Origin: an uncultured Phascolarctobacterium sp.
GTDB lineage: Bacteria; Bacillota; Negativicutes; Acidaminococcales; Acidaminococcaceae
NCBI GenBank assembly: GCA_949295115.1
Contig: CASFJU010000013.1
Span: 1-64,000 of the forward strand
Reading direction: 5' to 3'
DNA: 64,000 nucleotides
Made by a program: the position numbers and the translations under genes
The notes under the pieces: model-generated
Databases searched by the model: none
Told to the model about the DNA's origin: nothing
Seen by the model: the letters and a program-made list of their open reading frames with translations, nothing else
Shown: one piece after another, positions 16,620 to 26,667 of the stretch
How positions within the stretch are numbered: the first letter of the stretch is position 1
Layout: each line of letters opens with the position of its first letter

Positions 16620-17834
16620 TCATTCCAGCTCGTTTAAAATATCAGGGAAGGGGCCGAGGGTGCGGCGGAGGATGCCGTTGATGTAGGCGATGGTGATGCC
16701 GTAGTTGGTAATGGGCACGCTCTGCTGCTGTGCGCAGCGGATGCGGTGCTGCATTTCTTTTTCGTTCAGCATGCACGCGCCGCAGTGGATAATCAGCTTA
16801 TACTTGCTCAAATCTTCGGCAAAGCCTGTGCCGCTGGTCCATTCAAACTGCGGCTCTGCGCCGGTAAATTTTTTAATCCAGGCGGGCAGCTTGACTGTGC
16901 CGATGTCGCCGCACTGGCGGTGGTGGGTACAGCCTTCGCTGATTAAAATTTTGTCGCCGTCCTTGATGTGGCGCAGCATGTTAACGCTGCGTACTGCTTC
17001 TTTTAAATCGCCTTTGTAGCGGGCAAACAAAATGGAAAACGAGGTCAGCAAAATATCATGCGGCACGGTTTTGGCAACAAAGCCGAAAACCTGGCTGTCG
17101 GTGATGATGATTTTTGGTTTTGCTTTAAGCACAGCAAGGCACTGTGTAAGTTCGCTGTCGCGAGTTACAATGGGCATGGCGCCTGCGTCCAGCAGCCCGC
17201 GGATTACCTGCTGCTGCGGCAGTATCAGCCTGCCTTTGGGGGCGGCGCTGTCTACCGGCACAACCAGAACGGCAACGTCGCCGGGCTCTACCAAATCGCC
17301 GACAAGCTGCTGCGGGTCTTTTTTATCCGGCATAAGGCCGGCAAGGGTAAGGCGCAGTGCGGCGATGTTTGTGCCTGCGGCAGAATCGACCGCCATGCAT
17401 TTTACGCCGAGGATTTTTTCAAATTCAGTTAAATCTGTACCGGCTTCTGCTTTGGTAAAGACGGCGATAACGGGCAGCTTTTTTTCTTTAACGCGCTCTA
17501 AAAGCTCCGTATCTTCTTTATTAGGGCCGAGCGTGCTGTCGATAACGAGCACGGCGATATCAGTTTTATTCAGCACCTGCACGGCTTTCTGCACGCGCTG
17601 CGCGCCCAGTTCGCCAACGTCGTCGATACCCGGGGTGTCGATAAGCATTACGGGACCGAGCGGCAAAATTTCCATCGCCTTGTATACGGGGTCGGTCGTC
17701 GTGCCTTTGGTGTCCGAAACAATCGCCAGGTTCTGCCCGGTAATGGCGTTAATCAGGCTGGATTTGCCGGCGTTGCGCTTACCGAAGATGCCGATATGAG
17801 TGCGTTCTGACGCCGGTGTGGCGTTTAAATCCAT
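16620..17834 (-). CDS. hydF: [FeFe]-hydrogenase H-cluster maturation GTPase HydF
   Basis: HydF is the scaffold on which HydE and HydG build the di-iron subcluster before it is passed to the [FeFe]-hydrogenase. The 404-residue protein has an N-terminal Era/TrmE-like GTPase domain with P-loop GKRNAGKSSLINA near residue 18, DTKGTTTDPV (switch I), DTPGIDD and the FTKAEA segment. A dimerisation domain follows. The C-terminal iron-sulfur domain shows CTHHRQCGDIG and HCGACM, whose Cys residues bind the [4Fe-4S] cluster. HydE, HydG and the hydrogenase are not in the window. The presence of HydF implies hydrogen metabolism and an anaerobic host. It lies directly downstream of pncB, past a terminator, and no strong separate promoter was identified. 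Confidence 0.95.
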   Translation of the reverse strand: MDLNATPASERTHIGIFGKRNAGKSSLINAITGQNLAIVSDTKGTTTDPVYKAMEILPLGPVMLIDTPGIDDVGELGAQRVQKAVQVLNKTDIAVLVIDSTLGPNKEDTELLERVKEKKLPVIAVFTKAEAGTDLTEFEKILGVKCMAVDSAAGTNIAALRLTLAGLMPDKKDPQQLVGDLVEPGDVAVLVVPVDSAAPKGRLILPQQQVIRGLLDAGAMPIVTRDSELTQCLAVLKAKPKIIITDSQVFGFVAKTVPHDILLTSFSILFARYKGDLKEAVRSVNMLRHIKDGDKILISEGCTHHRQCGDIGTVKLPAWIKKFTGAEPQFEWTSGTGFAEDLSKYKLIIHCGACMLNEKEMQHRIRCAQQQSVPITNYGITIAYINGILRRTLGPFPDILNELE

Positions 17835-17852
17835 AGTAAATCCTTCTTTCTA

Positions 17853-17882
17853 AAAAATAAGCACTGCATTACGCAGTGCTTT
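17853..17882 (-). terminator. Rho-independent terminator of pncB
   Basis: On the minus strand AGCACTGC and GCAGTGCT pair around a five-base loop and run into a T-rich tract. It sits between pncB and hydF, so hydF may depend on read-through or a weak promoter. Confidence 0.8.
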
Positions 17883-17885
17883 TGT

Positions 17886-18938
17886 TTATTTTACAAGTTC
17901 CAGACGCGGGTTGGGCAGATGTTTGCGCCCCGCCTTGTGGCATTCTTTGCCGTCAACCATAACGATATCGGCGGTAAAGTTAATGTTGCCGTCAAACAGG
18001 CTGCTGCCAACGGCGTAGGTGTCAACCGGCACGCCCAGCGCTTCAAATTCTTTAATGCGCTGCGGGTTAAAGCCGCCGGATACGATAATTTTTACATAGT
18101 CAAAGCCTTCGGCGTCCAGTGTGCGGCGTACATTCCATACAAGCTCCTTGCAAACGCCGGTGGGGTTAAACATGCCAAGCTGCCCCAGCAGGCTTTTATC
18201 AACCATCGTGCCGCTGGTATCAAGGCGCACGCCGGCAAGGTTTTTGCCAAGTTTGCGCGCAACTGCCAAAGCGGTGTTCACGCAGTCGTTGTCAAAATCA
18301 ACCAGCGCAATACGCGCGATGTTTTTATCGCAGTGCTTATCAAAAGCGGCGGTTGCAGCAACTGTATCGCCGTTGTAGGACGCGATTAAAGCGTGGGGGA
18401 TAGTGCCAAGGCCTTTGCCGCCGCTGGCCAGTGCGTTGGCGTCGGTGGAAAAGCCCTTGATGCCGCCGATTTTGGCAGCGTAGCCGTCGCCTTCCTGCGT
18501 CTGCCAGGTATCATAGCGCGCGGGGAAGAACAGCACCGGTTTGCCGTTAGCTGCTTCCACGGTGCGGCGCACATTGGTGGCAATGCGGCTCTGGCGGGCA
18601 AGAATGCCGAGGTAAATGGTTTCCAGATGGGCAAAGTCAGCCAGGTCGCCTTCAATCGTCATTAAGGTTTCCCACGGCTCAACTTCGTCGCCGTCATGCA
18701 GGGCATGGATGGTGATGTTTTCGGGGTTGTGCGCGCAGGTTTTAATCAGTGCAATGCATTCGTCGATGCCGCAAACCACAACCGGCTCGCGGGTAAACAC
18801 CTGCATCAGCACGCGCGGGTGATGGTTGTCGCCGTTTAAAATTTCTTCGGTGCGCAGAAAATACGCGTCTGAATAATAACCCGCCTTAATTTTTTCGACG
18901 GGGAAATGGAAATGTTCAACAGGTAATCTTTCTTGCAT
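17886..18938 (-). CDS. pncB: Nicotinate phosphoribosyltransferase
   Basis: Joins nicotinic acid to PRPP to form nicotinate mononucleotide, the salvage entry into NAD synthesis. The 350-residue protein shows KAGYYSDAYFLRTEE at the N-terminus, HDGDEVEPWE, LARQSRIATNVRR in the middle, and the phosphate-binding C-terminal part with VRLDTSGTM and VSGGFNPQRI, then DTYAVGSSLF. The start is the ATG of MQERLPVEH with GGAGG at good spacing. The GTG four codons upstream is part of that ribosome-binding site. It resembles the shorter clostridial type of the enzyme. It is transcribed alone or with hydF. Confidence 0.9.
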   Translation of the reverse strand: MQERLPVEHFHFPVEKIKAGYYSDAYFLRTEEILNGDNHHPRVLMQVFTREPVVVCGIDECIALIKTCAHNPENITIHALHDGDEVEPWETLMTIEGDLADFAHLETIYLGILARQSRIATNVRRTVEAANGKPVLFFPARYDTWQTQEGDGYAAKIGGIKGFSTDANALASGGKGLGTIPHALIASYNGDTVAATAAFDKHCDKNIARIALVDFDNDCVNTALAVARKLGKNLAGVRLDTSGTMVDKSLLGQLGMFNPTGVCKELVWNVRRTLDAEGFDYVKIIVSGGFNPQRIKEFEALGVPVDTYAVGSSLFDGNINFTADIVMVDGKECHKAGRKHLPNPRLELVK

Positions 18939-19066
18939 AATTGCCTCCACAAAAATTTACAAACATAAAATTATGCTTAATTTCTTTACTAATTGTTATT
19001 TATGATATATTATTTTGATAACAGGTTCAAGTTTTTTTGCAAAAAATTTTCTATGAGGTTTGTTAA

Positions 19067-20203
19067 ATGTCTTTAACGGCTCAAAAATATACCGTGCTTC
19101 TTCTTTCCGCACCGCTCGGCAGCGGGCATAAAATGGCGGCCGAGGCGCTGGAGGAAGCTTTTAAAAAACATGATAACGTAAAAGTCGTCAACGGCAGCGC
19201 CTTTGACTTTTTCCCTAAATGGCTGGGCAATATCATCCTTGGCGGCTACATCGGCATTTTAAAGCATGTGCCAAAGCTGTACGATATTGCGTACCGCTGG
19301 AGCAACACCGGCAACGACAGCTTATGGCTGCGCGACTTTTTAAATTTGCTGCTGTCGTATCTGGCGCAGGGCTTTATCAAAAAAACAGCGCCGGACGCCG
19401 TAATTGTTACGCACCCAACGCCTGCGGGAGTAATGACGCAGTACAAACGACGCTGCGCGCCCAATTTGTGGGTCGGCGCGGTTATTACCGATTTTAATTT
19501 TCACCATTGGTGGATTTATAAAGGGCTGGACGCTTATTTTACGGCTGACGCCGATATTGATGTGCCGCCGGAGCTTGGCATACCTGCCGTTGCGACGGGC
19601 ATACCCATCCGCGCGGCGTTTACTGCGCCTTTTGAGCGCGATAAGTGGCGCGAGCGTCTGGGTTACGGCAAAAACGACACGCTGTGCCTTGTAATGGGCG
19701 GCGGCGACGGTTTGCTGCCGATGCCGGAGCTTTTGCGCGCACTGACCAGCCACTGCGATGTGGAGGGCTTAAAAATTGCCGCCGTAACCGGTCACAACAC
19801 GGAACTGGCGGAGAAGCTGAAAAAAATGGCGCTGCCCAACGTCATGGTGCTTGATTTTATCGCGGAGCTGCCGCAGCTTTTGCGCAGTGCGGATATCGTC
19901 ATCAGCAAGGCGGGCGGGCTGACGTCGGCGGAAACGCTGGCCATCGGCACGGAATTTATTTTGTACGACCCGCTGCCGGGGCAGGAGGTGCGCAACGCCG
20001 AATACCTGTGCCGCAAATGCGAGGCGAACATTGCCGCAACGCCGGAAGAAGTGTGCGGCTTTGTAAAAAAATATGCCGGGCTTGACACGGAAGCGAAAAA
20101 CGAGCTGCGTCACCGCAGGCGCGAGGTTTACGGCAAGCCTTTTGCCGCCGCCGCCGTGGCAGATTTTGTATTAAAAACTTTGGACGGGCTTGACAGCAAG
20201 TGA
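19067..20203 (+). CDS. GT28-family lipid glycosyltransferase (UgtP/MGDG-synthase-like)
   Basis: A 378-residue GT-B enzyme that most likely transfers a hexose to diacylglycerol or a related lipid at the cytoplasmic face of the membrane. The N-terminal half has SAPLGSGHKMAAEALEEAF, typical of MGDG synthase and UgtP, and VITDFNFHHWW. The C-terminal half has VMGGGDGL and the donor-binding SKAGGLTSAETLAIG followed by PLPGQEVRNAEYL. These fit UDP-sugar-using GT28 proteins better than MurG, which is also related. GAGG lies about 10 bases before the ATG. It is followed after 56 bases by dprA. The sugar and lipid are not determined by the sequence. Confidence 0.83.
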   Translation: MSLTAQKYTVLLLSAPLGSGHKMAAEALEEAFKKHDNVKVVNGSAFDFFPKWLGNIILGGYIGILKHVPKLYDIAYRWSNTGNDSLWLRDFLNLLLSYLAQGFIKKTAPDAVIVTHPTPAGVMTQYKRRCAPNLWVGAVITDFNFHHWWIYKGLDAYFTADADIDVPPELGIPAVATGIPIRAAFTAPFERDKWRERLGYGKNDTLCLVMGGGDGLLPMPELLRALTSHCDVEGLKIAAVTGHNTELAEKLKKMALPNVMVLDFIAELPQLLRSADIVISKAGGLTSAETLAIGTEFILYDPLPGQEVRNAEYLCRKCEANIAATPEEVCGFVKKYAGLDTEAKNELRHRRREVYGKPFAAAAVADFVLKTLDGLDSK

Positions 20204-20259
20204 TTTACCCATTATAATGAAGCGAATTTGCGGATACAATGTAATGTGGAGTGTGTTAC

Positions 20260-21336
20260 TTGGAAAACTACTATCTGGCAGCGCTGTTTACCGCCTTCGG
20301 GTCGCGCAGCGCCGCACTTTTAGCGGCTTTGGCAAAGTTTGACAGCCCCGCCGGGGCATATATGGCCGCGCCGGAATTATGGCGCGAAACAGGCCTTGAT
20401 GAGAAAGAAATTAAGAAATTTATTGCCAAAAGGGATTTTGATTACCCGAACTGGCTGAAAAATTTTTGTGAAACTAACGGCGTACAGATTTTAACGCCAA
20501 AAGACGAGGCTTACCCCCACAGCCTCAGACAGATTAACGACCCGCCGCAGGTGCTGTACGTTAAGGGCTGCCTGCCCGATTTACGCGGCAGCATCGGCAT
20601 CGTCGGTTCGCGCGAAGCGTCCGGCTACGGGTTAAAGGCGGCAGACGCTTTTGCCGCCGATTTGGCAGCTGCCGGTGTGGTAATAGTCAGCGGCGGCGCC
20701 AAAGGCATAGATACAGCCGCACACCGCGGCGCACTGGAAGCGGGCGGCACGACGGTAGCCGTATTTGGCTGCGGCATCGACGTTTGTTACCCCGCCAACA
20801 ACAAAGAACTGTTTAAAGAAGTTGCCCGAAAAGGCGCGCTGGTTACGGAGTTCCCTCCGGGCACGCCGCCGATGGGGCATAACTTCCCGTCGCGCAACCG
20901 CATTATTAACGGCATGACGCACGGCATACTGGTGGTGGAAGCCGCCAAAAAAAGCGGAGCGATGATTACCGCCGAATACGCAATGGATGAAGGGCACGAG
21001 GTTTACTGCGTGCCGGGCAGCATCTTCCTTTCAACAAGCATCGGCTGCCACAGCCTGATAAAAAGCGGAGCGCAGCTGGTGGACTGCCCTGAAGATATTT
21101 TAGAGAGCCTGAAACTGGCAAGGCTGCCGCGCCAGCCGCAGCTGTTTAACGACGACAGCGGGCTTGATGCTAACGCTAAAGCGCTTTTAAAAGTTTTAAG
21201 CTTTGAGCCGCTTTCGCTGGAAGAAATACTGGAAAAGAGCGGGCTTGACCTGGCCAGTGCCGGGATGGGCCTTTTGGATTTGGAAATAAGCGGACGCGTG
21301 GCGCAAACCGCCGCCCGCAGTTATTACCTGCTTTAG
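20260..21336 (+). CDS. dprA: DNA-processing protein DprA (Smf)
   Basis: Protects incoming single-stranded DNA and loads RecA during natural transformation. The Rossmann-like core is clear: VGSREASGYGLKAA, VIVSGGAKGIDTAAHRGAL, TVAVFGCGIDVCYPANN, then FPPGTPPMGHNFPSRNRII and VVEAAKKSGAMITA. The C-terminal ~60 residues form the winged-helix DML1-like domain. I choose the TTG start (LENYYLAAL) with GGAG about nine bases upstream. A GTG three codons earlier is the alternative. It sits just before topA, the usual Firmicutes order. No other competence genes are in the window. Confidence 0.93.
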   Translation: MENYYLAALFTAFGSRSAALLAALAKFDSPAGAYMAAPELWRETGLDEKEIKKFIAKRDFDYPNWLKNFCETNGVQILTPKDEAYPHSLRQINDPPQVLYVKGCLPDLRGSIGIVGSREASGYGLKAADAFAADLAAAGVVIVSGGAKGIDTAAHRGALEAGGTTVAVFGCGIDVCYPANNKELFKEVARKGALVTEFPPGTPPMGHNFPSRNRIINGMTHGILVVEAAKKSGAMITAEYAMDEGHEVYCVPGSIFLSTSIGCHSLIKSGAQLVDCPEDILESLKLARLPRQPQLFNDDSGLDANAKALLKVLSFEPLSLEEILEKSGLDLASAGMGLLDLEISGRVAQTAARSYYLL

Positions 21337-21347
21337 GAGGACGTTTA

Positions 21348-23462
21348 ATGACAAAAAACTTAGTGATTGTGGAATCACCCGCCAAGTCGAAGACGATAGA
21401 AAAGTTTTTGGGACGCAGCTACACGGTGCGCGCTTCCATGGGGCACCTGCGCGATTTGCCCAAGAGCATTTTCGGCGTGGATATCGAAAACGGTTTTGAG
21501 CCTAAATACATCAATATCCGCGGCAAGGGCGAACTGATTAAGGAATTGAAAGCAGCGGCCAAAAAGGCCGATAAAGTCTATATCGCAACTGACCCGGACC
21601 GTGAGGGCGAGGCAATCGGCTGGCATCTGGCCTATATTTTGGGGCTGGACCCGGAAAGCGACTGCCGCATTGAGTTCCACGAAATTACGCCGGGCGCGGT
21701 AAAGGAAGCGTTGAAGCATCCGCGCAAGATTGATTTGGATATGGTTGACGCGCAGCAGACGCGCCGCATTATCGACCGCATTGTGGGCTATCAGCTCAGC
21801 CCGCTTTTGTGGCGTAAAATCCGCAAGGGCTTAAGTGCGGGCCGTGTGCAGACTGTTGCCGTAAAAATCATCTGCGACCGCGAAAAGGAAATTAACGACT
21901 TTGTACCGCAGGAATACTGGACGGTTACCGCCCGCCTGCGCGAGAAGGATAAAGCGCCGCTGTTTGACGCGGACGTAATTAAATACAAAGGCAAAAAGCT
22001 GGAGATACACAACGCCGAAGAAGCGGCGAAGGTAGAGGCCGATTTGAAAGGCGCTGCCTATGTTGTGGAAGAAGCAACCAAAAAAGAGCGCAAACGCAAC
22101 CCGCTGCCGCCGTACACTACCAGCAGTTTGCAGCAGGACGCTGTACGCAAGCTGAACTTTTCTACCAAAAAGACGATGATGCTGGCACAGCAGCTTTATG
22201 AAGGCGTTAACGTCGGCAAGGGCGGCGCTGTGGGCTTAATTACTTACATGCGTACCGACTCCGTGCGTTTATCCGACGTGGCGACGGCAGAACTGCGCAG
22301 CTACATCGGCGAAACCTACGGCAAGGAATACGTACCGGCGCACGTTAATGTTTACAGCAGCAAAAAGAACGCGCAGGACGCGCACGAGGCTATCCGCCCG
22401 ACTTCCGTGGCGCGCACGCCGGAGGAAGTTGCGCCGTATTTGAGCAAAGACCAGCTGAAATTATACACGCTTATTTGGAACCGCACCGTAGCCTGTCAGA
22501 TGAAGGCTGCGCTGTACGACGTAACGACTTTGCTTATCGGCGCGGCTGGCTACCAGCTGCGTGCAGGCGGCGCTGTACTGAAATTTGACGGCTTTTTGAA
22601 GCTGAGCGATAAAAAAGAACTGGCAAGCGAAAAAGAGAAGGAAGTTCCGTATCTGCCCGCGCAGACGGCGCTTAAACTTTACAAGCTGCTGCCTGCGGAA
22701 CAGCATTTTACCGAGCCGCCCCCGCATTTTACGGAAGCGACGCTGGTTAAAGAGCTGGAAGAAAAGGGCATCGGCCGCCCGAGTACATATTCGCCGACCA
22801 TCCAGACCATTCTGGACCGCGGCTACATCGTCAAGGACGGCAAAAAGCTGGTATCCACCGAGCTGGGCGAGCTGATTGTCAACATGCTGACGACGTATTT
22901 TAAAGACATCATCAACATTCCGTTTACGGCAAATTTGGAAACCGAACTGGACGAAATTGCCGAACACGAAGCCAATAAAAACCAGGTGCTGGAAAGCTTC
23001 TACGAGCCTTTCTCGCATCTGCTGGAAAAGGCCGACAAGGAAATTGAAACCGTGGAAGCGCCGGTGGAAGTAAGCGACGTTAAATGCGAAAAATGCGGGC
23101 GCATGATGGTTTACAAACAGGGGCGCTACGGCAAGTTCTTGGCGTGCCCGGGCTTCCCGGAATGCCGCAACACCAAGCCGATACTGAAAAAAATCGGCGT
23201 TAAATGCCCGGACTGCGGCGGCGAGATTATTGAGCGCAAAACCAAAACGCGCAAAATTTTCTACGGCTGCTCCAACTATCCGGACTGCAAATTTACCTCG
23301 TGGGACAGGCCGACCGAACAGCGCTGCCCCAAATGCGGGCACGTTCTGTTTGAACGCACCGACAGAAACGGCGACAAAAAGCTGTTCTGCACCAACGAAG
23401 CCTGCGAGGATGCCGTAAAAACGTATAAAGGAAGGGCTGCTAAACGTGCAAAGAGTAAATGA
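21348..23462 (+). CDS. topA: DNA topoisomerase I
   Basis: A type IA topoisomerase that relaxes negative supercoils. The 704-residue protein starts with the TOPRIM domain ([34 protein letters not shown]). The catalytic Tyr lies in [14 protein letters not shown]. Motifs HEAIRPTSV and [12 protein letters not shown] follow. The C-terminal tail holds three four-cysteine zinc ribbons, CEKCGR...CPGFPEC, CPDCGG...CSNYPDC and CPKCGH...CTNEAC, the last being less regular. AGGAGG precedes the ATG. The end overlaps trmFO by 17 bases. Confidence 0.97.
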   Translation: MTKNLVIVESPAKSKTIEKFLGRSYTVRASMGHLRDLPKSIFGVDIENGFEPKYINIRGKGELIKELKAAAKKADKVYIATDPDREGEAIGWHLAYILGLDPESDCRIEFHEITPGAVKEALKHPRKIDLDMVDAQQTRRIIDRIVGYQLSPLLWRKIRKGLSAGRVQTVAVKIICDREKEINDFVPQEYWTVTARLREKDKAPLFDADVIKYKGKKLEIHNAEEAAKVEADLKGAAYVVEEATKKERKRNPLPPYTTSSLQQDAVRKLNFSTKKTMMLAQQLYEGVNVGKGGAVGLITYMRTDSVRLSDVATAELRSYIGETYGKEYVPAHVNVYSSKKNAQDAHEAIRPTSVARTPEEVAPYLSKDQLKLYTLIWNRTVACQMKAALYDVTTLLIGAAGYQLRAGGAVLKFDGFLKLSDKKELASEKEKEVPYLPAQTALKLYKLLPAEQHFTEPPPHFTEATLVKELEEKGIGRPSTYSPTIQTILDRGYIVKDGKKLVSTELGELIVNMLTTYFKDIINIPFTANLETELDEIAEHEANKNQVLESFYEPFSHLLEKADKEIETVEAPVEVSDVKCEKCGRMMVYKQGRYGKFLACPGFPECRNTKPILKKIGVKCPDCGGEIIERKTKTRKIFYGCSNYPDCKFTSWDRPTEQRCPKCGHVLFERTDRNGDKKLFCTNEACEDAVKTYKGRAAKRAKSK

Positions 23463-24780
23463 GCCGGTACACGTTATCGGCGCAGGGCTGGCGGGCTGTG
23501 AAGCGGCGTGGCAGCTTGCGCAGCGCGGCGTGCCCGTGGTGCTGTACGAAAAACGCCCGCTGAAAAGCGACGCTGCCCATAAAACCGATAAATTTGCGGA
23601 GCTTGTTTGCAGCAATTCGCTGCGCGCAGGCAACATCGAAAACGCCGTCGGCCTGTTGAAAGAAGAAATGCGCCGTCTCGGCAGCGTTATCATGGCCTGT
23701 GCCGATGAACACAAAGTTCCGGCAGGCGGTGCGCTGGCGGTGGACCGCGAAGGCTTTGCGGACGCCGTAACGGCAAAAATAAAAAGCCATCCGCTGATTA
23801 CCGTTAAAAACGAAGAAGTGAAGGATTTACAAAGCCTGCCCGGCGTGGTTATCTGCGCAAGCGGGCCGTTGACGGACGGCGAACTGGCAGAAAGCATAGC
23901 ACAGCTCGCGGGTGAAGATTATTTTCACTTTTTTGACGCGGCGGCGCCGATTGTAACGGCGGATTCGCTGGATTACAGTAAGGTTTACAAGGCGAGCCGC
24001 TACGATAAGGGCGACGCGGATTACCTGAACTGCCCGTTTGAAACCAAAGAAGAATATGTAGCCTTCTGGGAGGCTTTGCGTACGGCGGAGCTGGCACCCG
24101 TGAAGGATTTTGAAAAAGAAGTGTTTTTTGAAGCGTGCATGCCGATTGAAGAAATGGCACGGCGCGGCGAGGACACAATGCGTTTCGGACCGCTGAAACC
24201 GGTGGGGCTGGTGGATAAGCGCACAGGCAAGGAGGCTTACGCCGTGGTGCAGCTGCGGCAGGACGACGCTGCGGCATCGCTGTACAACATCGTCGGCTTC
24301 CAGACGCATTTAAAATGGGGCGAGCAAAAGCGTGTGTTCGGCATGATACCGGGCTTGGAAAAAGCAGAGTTCGTCCGCTATGGCGTGATGCATAAAAATA
24401 CATACATCAATTCGCCGAAGCTGTTGAACAGCGACTTCAGCCTGCGCACTAACCCGCGCCTGTTTTTTGCAGGTCAGTTTACCGGCGTGGAAGGCTATGT
24501 GGAATCGGCGGCGTCCGGTTTAATGGCAGGCATCCACGCGGCGCGCAAAGTGCTGGGGCAGCCTGCGGTTGATTTTCCGGCGGAAACGGCTCATGGGGCG
24601 CTGGCGCATTACATCAGCAGCCCGGAGATTAAAAACTTCCAGCCGATGAACGTCAACTTCGGTCTTATTCCGCCGCTGGGCAAGCGTGTGCGCGGCAAAA
24701 AATTCAAAAACGCCATGCTGGCAGAGCGTGCCTTGGAGGCGCTTGCCAAAGTACAGGAACAATTAAATACGGAAGCATAA
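23446..24780 (+). CDS. trmFO: Methylenetetrahydrofolate-tRNA-(uracil-5-)-methyltransferase TrmFO
   Basis: Forms ribothymidine at position 54 of tRNAs using methylenetetrahydrofolate and FAD. The 444-residue flavoprotein opens with [19 protein letters not shown] and YEKRP, then [11 protein letters not shown] and [12 protein letters not shown], all diagnostic for the GidA/TrmFO family. The ending LAGIHAARK-type region appears as [14 protein letters not shown]. The start is a GTG inside the topA reading frame, with GGAAGG nearby, so translation is coupled to topA. The topA-trmFO-xerC-codY order is that of Bacillus, except that hslVU is absent. Confidence 0.96.
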   Translation: MQRVNEPVHVIGAGLAGCEAAWQLAQRGVPVVLYEKRPLKSDAAHKTDKFAELVCSNSLRAGNIENAVGLLKEEMRRLGSVIMACADEHKVPAGGALAVDREGFADAVTAKIKSHPLITVKNEEVKDLQSLPGVVICASGPLTDGELAESIAQLAGEDYFHFFDAAAPIVTADSLDYSKVYKASRYDKGDADYLNCPFETKEEYVAFWEALRTAELAPVKDFEKEVFFEACMPIEEMARRGEDTMRFGPLKPVGLVDKRTGKEAYAVVQLRQDDAAASLYNIVGFQTHLKWGEQKRVFGMIPGLEKAEFVRYGVMHKNTYINSPKLLNSDFSLRTNPRLFFAGQFTGVEGYVESAASGLMAGIHAARKVLGQPAVDFPAETAHGALAHYISSPEIKNFQPMNVNFGLIPPLGKRVRGKKFKNAMLAERALEALAKVQEQLNTEA

Positions 24781-24788
24781 ACATTACG

Positions 24789-24815
24789 GCAGCGGCTTAA
24801 AAACCGCTGCTTTTT
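24789..24815 (+). terminator. Rho-independent terminator of trmFO
   Basis: Arms GCAGCGG and CCGCTGC with an eight-base loop and a five-T tail lie just after the stop codon. Confidence 0.88.
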
Positions 24816-24878
24816 GTATTTTATGCGATAAAAATAAACAAAATTGCAAGAAAATTTTAAAAATAGATATTGTGCTTA

Positions 24879-24907
24879 TTGAAATTATTTTCTCTTTATG
24901 ATACGAT
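24879..24907 (+). promoter_or_regulatory. SigmaA-type promoter for xerC-codY
   Basis: TTGAAA and TACGAT are separated by 17 bases, about 27 bases before the xerC start codon. Confidence 0.65.
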
Positions 24908-24933
24908 AATTTTACTTTAAAAGAGGGATATTT

Positions 24934-25854
24934 ATGAAAGAGGATTTTAGCGCTTACCCCGACGTGCGGAAATTTTTGCAATACCTTGCAGTAGAAAAAA
25001 ATACTTCGGCACTGACGGTTAAAAATTATGGAGCCGATATCGCCGTGTTTATCGAGTTTTTAAAGACCCGTTATAGCGGCGGCTTTAACTGGAATGACAT
25101 CAGCGTGCCCGATATCCGTTCGTACCTTGCGGAGATGAACGGCAAAAAGTACGCGCGCACAACCATTGCCAGACGCATATCGGCGCTGCGCTCTTTTTAT
25201 AAATATTTACAGCGGGAGAGCAGGGTTAAGCAAAACCCGTTTGTTAAAGTGCGGACGCCGAAGCTGGAAAAGCACCTGCCCGTATTTTTAGAGGAGCTTG
25301 AAATTAACGAGCTGTTGGAGCTGCCGGATAAAACGGACGAGCTTGGTATGCGCGACCAGGCTTTGTTGGAGCTTTTATACGCAACGGGCTGCCGCGTTTC
25401 GGAGCTTGTGGGGCTGACGCTTGAAACCATCGACCTTGGCAATATGTTTGTGCTGCTGCACGGCAAAGGCAACAAGGACAGGCTGGTGCCCATCGGGCAT
25501 ACCTGCCGCGAGGCGGTGGAGCGTTACCTTAACGATGCGCGCGGCCAGCTGATGGCAAAATATCACGCCAAAGCGCATGAGCAGCTTTTGGTTAACCGGC
25601 TGGGCGGGCCGCTGACGGACCGCAGCGTGCGCCGCATACTTGATAAATATATTAAACAACTGGCCCTGCGCAAAAACGTATCGCCGCATACCATACGGCA
25701 CACCTTCGCCACCCATTTGCTGAACCACGGTGCGGATTTGAGGGCGGTGCAGGAGCTTTTGGGCCACGCTAATTTATCTACTACTCAGATTTATACGCAT
25801 GTTACAACGGAGCGCATTACCTCCGTTTACGAAAAGAATTTTCCGCGTGCGTGA
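24934..25854 (+). CDS. xerC: Tyrosine recombinase XerC
   Basis: Resolves chromosome dimers at dif together with a XerD partner. The 306-residue protein has the N-terminal SAM-like core-binding domain (FLQYLAVEKNTSALTVKNY) and the catalytic domain with Arg in TGCRVSELVGL, Lys in GKGNKDRLVPI, HTIRHTFATHLL, LGHANLSTTQIYTHV carrying the nucleophilic Tyr. All six catalytic positions are present. The placement between trmFO and codY matches codV/xerC of Bacillus, which supports the XerC call over XerD or a mobile integrase. GAGGG precedes the ATG. Confidence 0.92.
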   Translation: MKEDFSAYPDVRKFLQYLAVEKNTSALTVKNYGADIAVFIEFLKTRYSGGFNWNDISVPDIRSYLAEMNGKKYARTTIARRISALRSFYKYLQRESRVKQNPFVKVRTPKLEKHLPVFLEELEINELLELPDKTDELGMRDQALLELLYATGCRVSELVGLTLETIDLGNMFVLLHGKGNKDRLVPIGHTCREAVERYLNDARGQLMAKYHAKAHEQLLVNRLGGPLTDRSVRRILDKYIKQLALRKNVSPHTIRHTFATHLLNHGADLRAVQELLGHANLSTTQIYTHVTTERITSVYEKNFPRA

Positions 25855-25868
25855 TGGGAGGGGCTACT

Positions 25869-26639
25869 GTGGAACTTTTAGAAAAAACAAGAAAAATCAA
25901 CAAACTGCTGCAGCGCGGCGAAAAGGTGGAGTTTAACGCTATCGCGCGCCTGCTGAAGGAAGTTATCGTCAGCAATGTTTACATAGTGGGGCGCAAGGGC
26001 GGAATTAAGGGCTTTGCGCTGCTGGACGATTTTGAATGTGACATCATGCGCGAGCAGGTGCTGGATTTAAAACGCTTCCCGCCTGCGTACCTTAACTTTA
26101 TTATGGAGTGCCGCGAAACCGTTTCCAACATCGGGCACGTTAACGAAGAATGTTCGTTTTTGAAGGGCACCAAGTGCTATTTTGGGGATAAACGCACTAC
26201 GATTGTGCCTATTTACGGCAACGGCGAACGTATCGGCACGCTGATTGTTGCCAAGTATGACCGCGAATTTAACGACGAGGATTTGCTGCTGGCAGAATAC
26301 GCGGCGGCGGTTATCGGCGTTGAGATTTTGCACGAGCGTGCTGCCCGCGTGGAGGAAGAAGCACGTAAAAAAGCCATGGTGCAGATTGCATTTTCGACGC
26401 TGTCGTTTTCCGAGCTGGAGGCCATTACCAGCATTATGGACGCGCTGCACGGAACGGAAGGGCTGCTTGTTGCTTCCAAAATTGCCGACAGCGTTGGCAT
26501 TACGCGCTCCGTTATCGTTAACGCGCTGCGTAAATTTGAAAGCGCCGGCCTGATTGAAACCAAATCCCTCGGCATGAAGGGTACTTATATCCGTATTAAA
26601 AACGAGTTTTTGTTTGACGAATTAAACAAGCACAGATAA
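25869..26639 (+). CDS. codY: Global nutritional regulator CodY
   Basis: A repressor that senses branched-chain amino acids and GTP and controls amino-acid uptake, biosynthesis and virulence genes in Firmicutes. The 256-residue protein has the N-terminal GAF domain (LLEKTRKINKLLQ, then RFPPAYLNFIMECRETVSNI) and a C-terminal winged helix (ASKIADSVGITRSVIVNALR, LIETKSLGMKGTYIRI), where the strongly conserved recognition helix lies. The GTG start is preferred because GGGAGGGG lies just upstream. The earlier ATG overlaps the xerC stop. It is probably co-transcribed with xerC. Confidence 0.97.
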   Translation: MELLEKTRKINKLLQRGEKVEFNAIARLLKEVIVSNVYIVGRKGGIKGFALLDDFECDIMREQVLDLKRFPPAYLNFIMECRETVSNIGHVNEECSFLKGTKCYFGDKRTTIVPIYGNGERIGTLIVAKYDREFNDEDLLLAEYAAAVIGVEILHERAARVEEEARKKAMVQIAFSTLSFSELEAITSIMDALHGTEGLLVASKIADSVGITRSVIVNALRKFESAGLIETKSLGMKGTYIRIKNEFLFDELNKHR

Positions 26640-26667
26640 GGTAGTATGCCTAAGGAGGCTGAAAATT

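Noticed and set aside
24934-25854. XerC as the integrase of a mobile element
   Set aside because: It sits in the conserved topA-trmFO-xerC-codY order, has core composition, and no element ends or tRNA target are adjacent.
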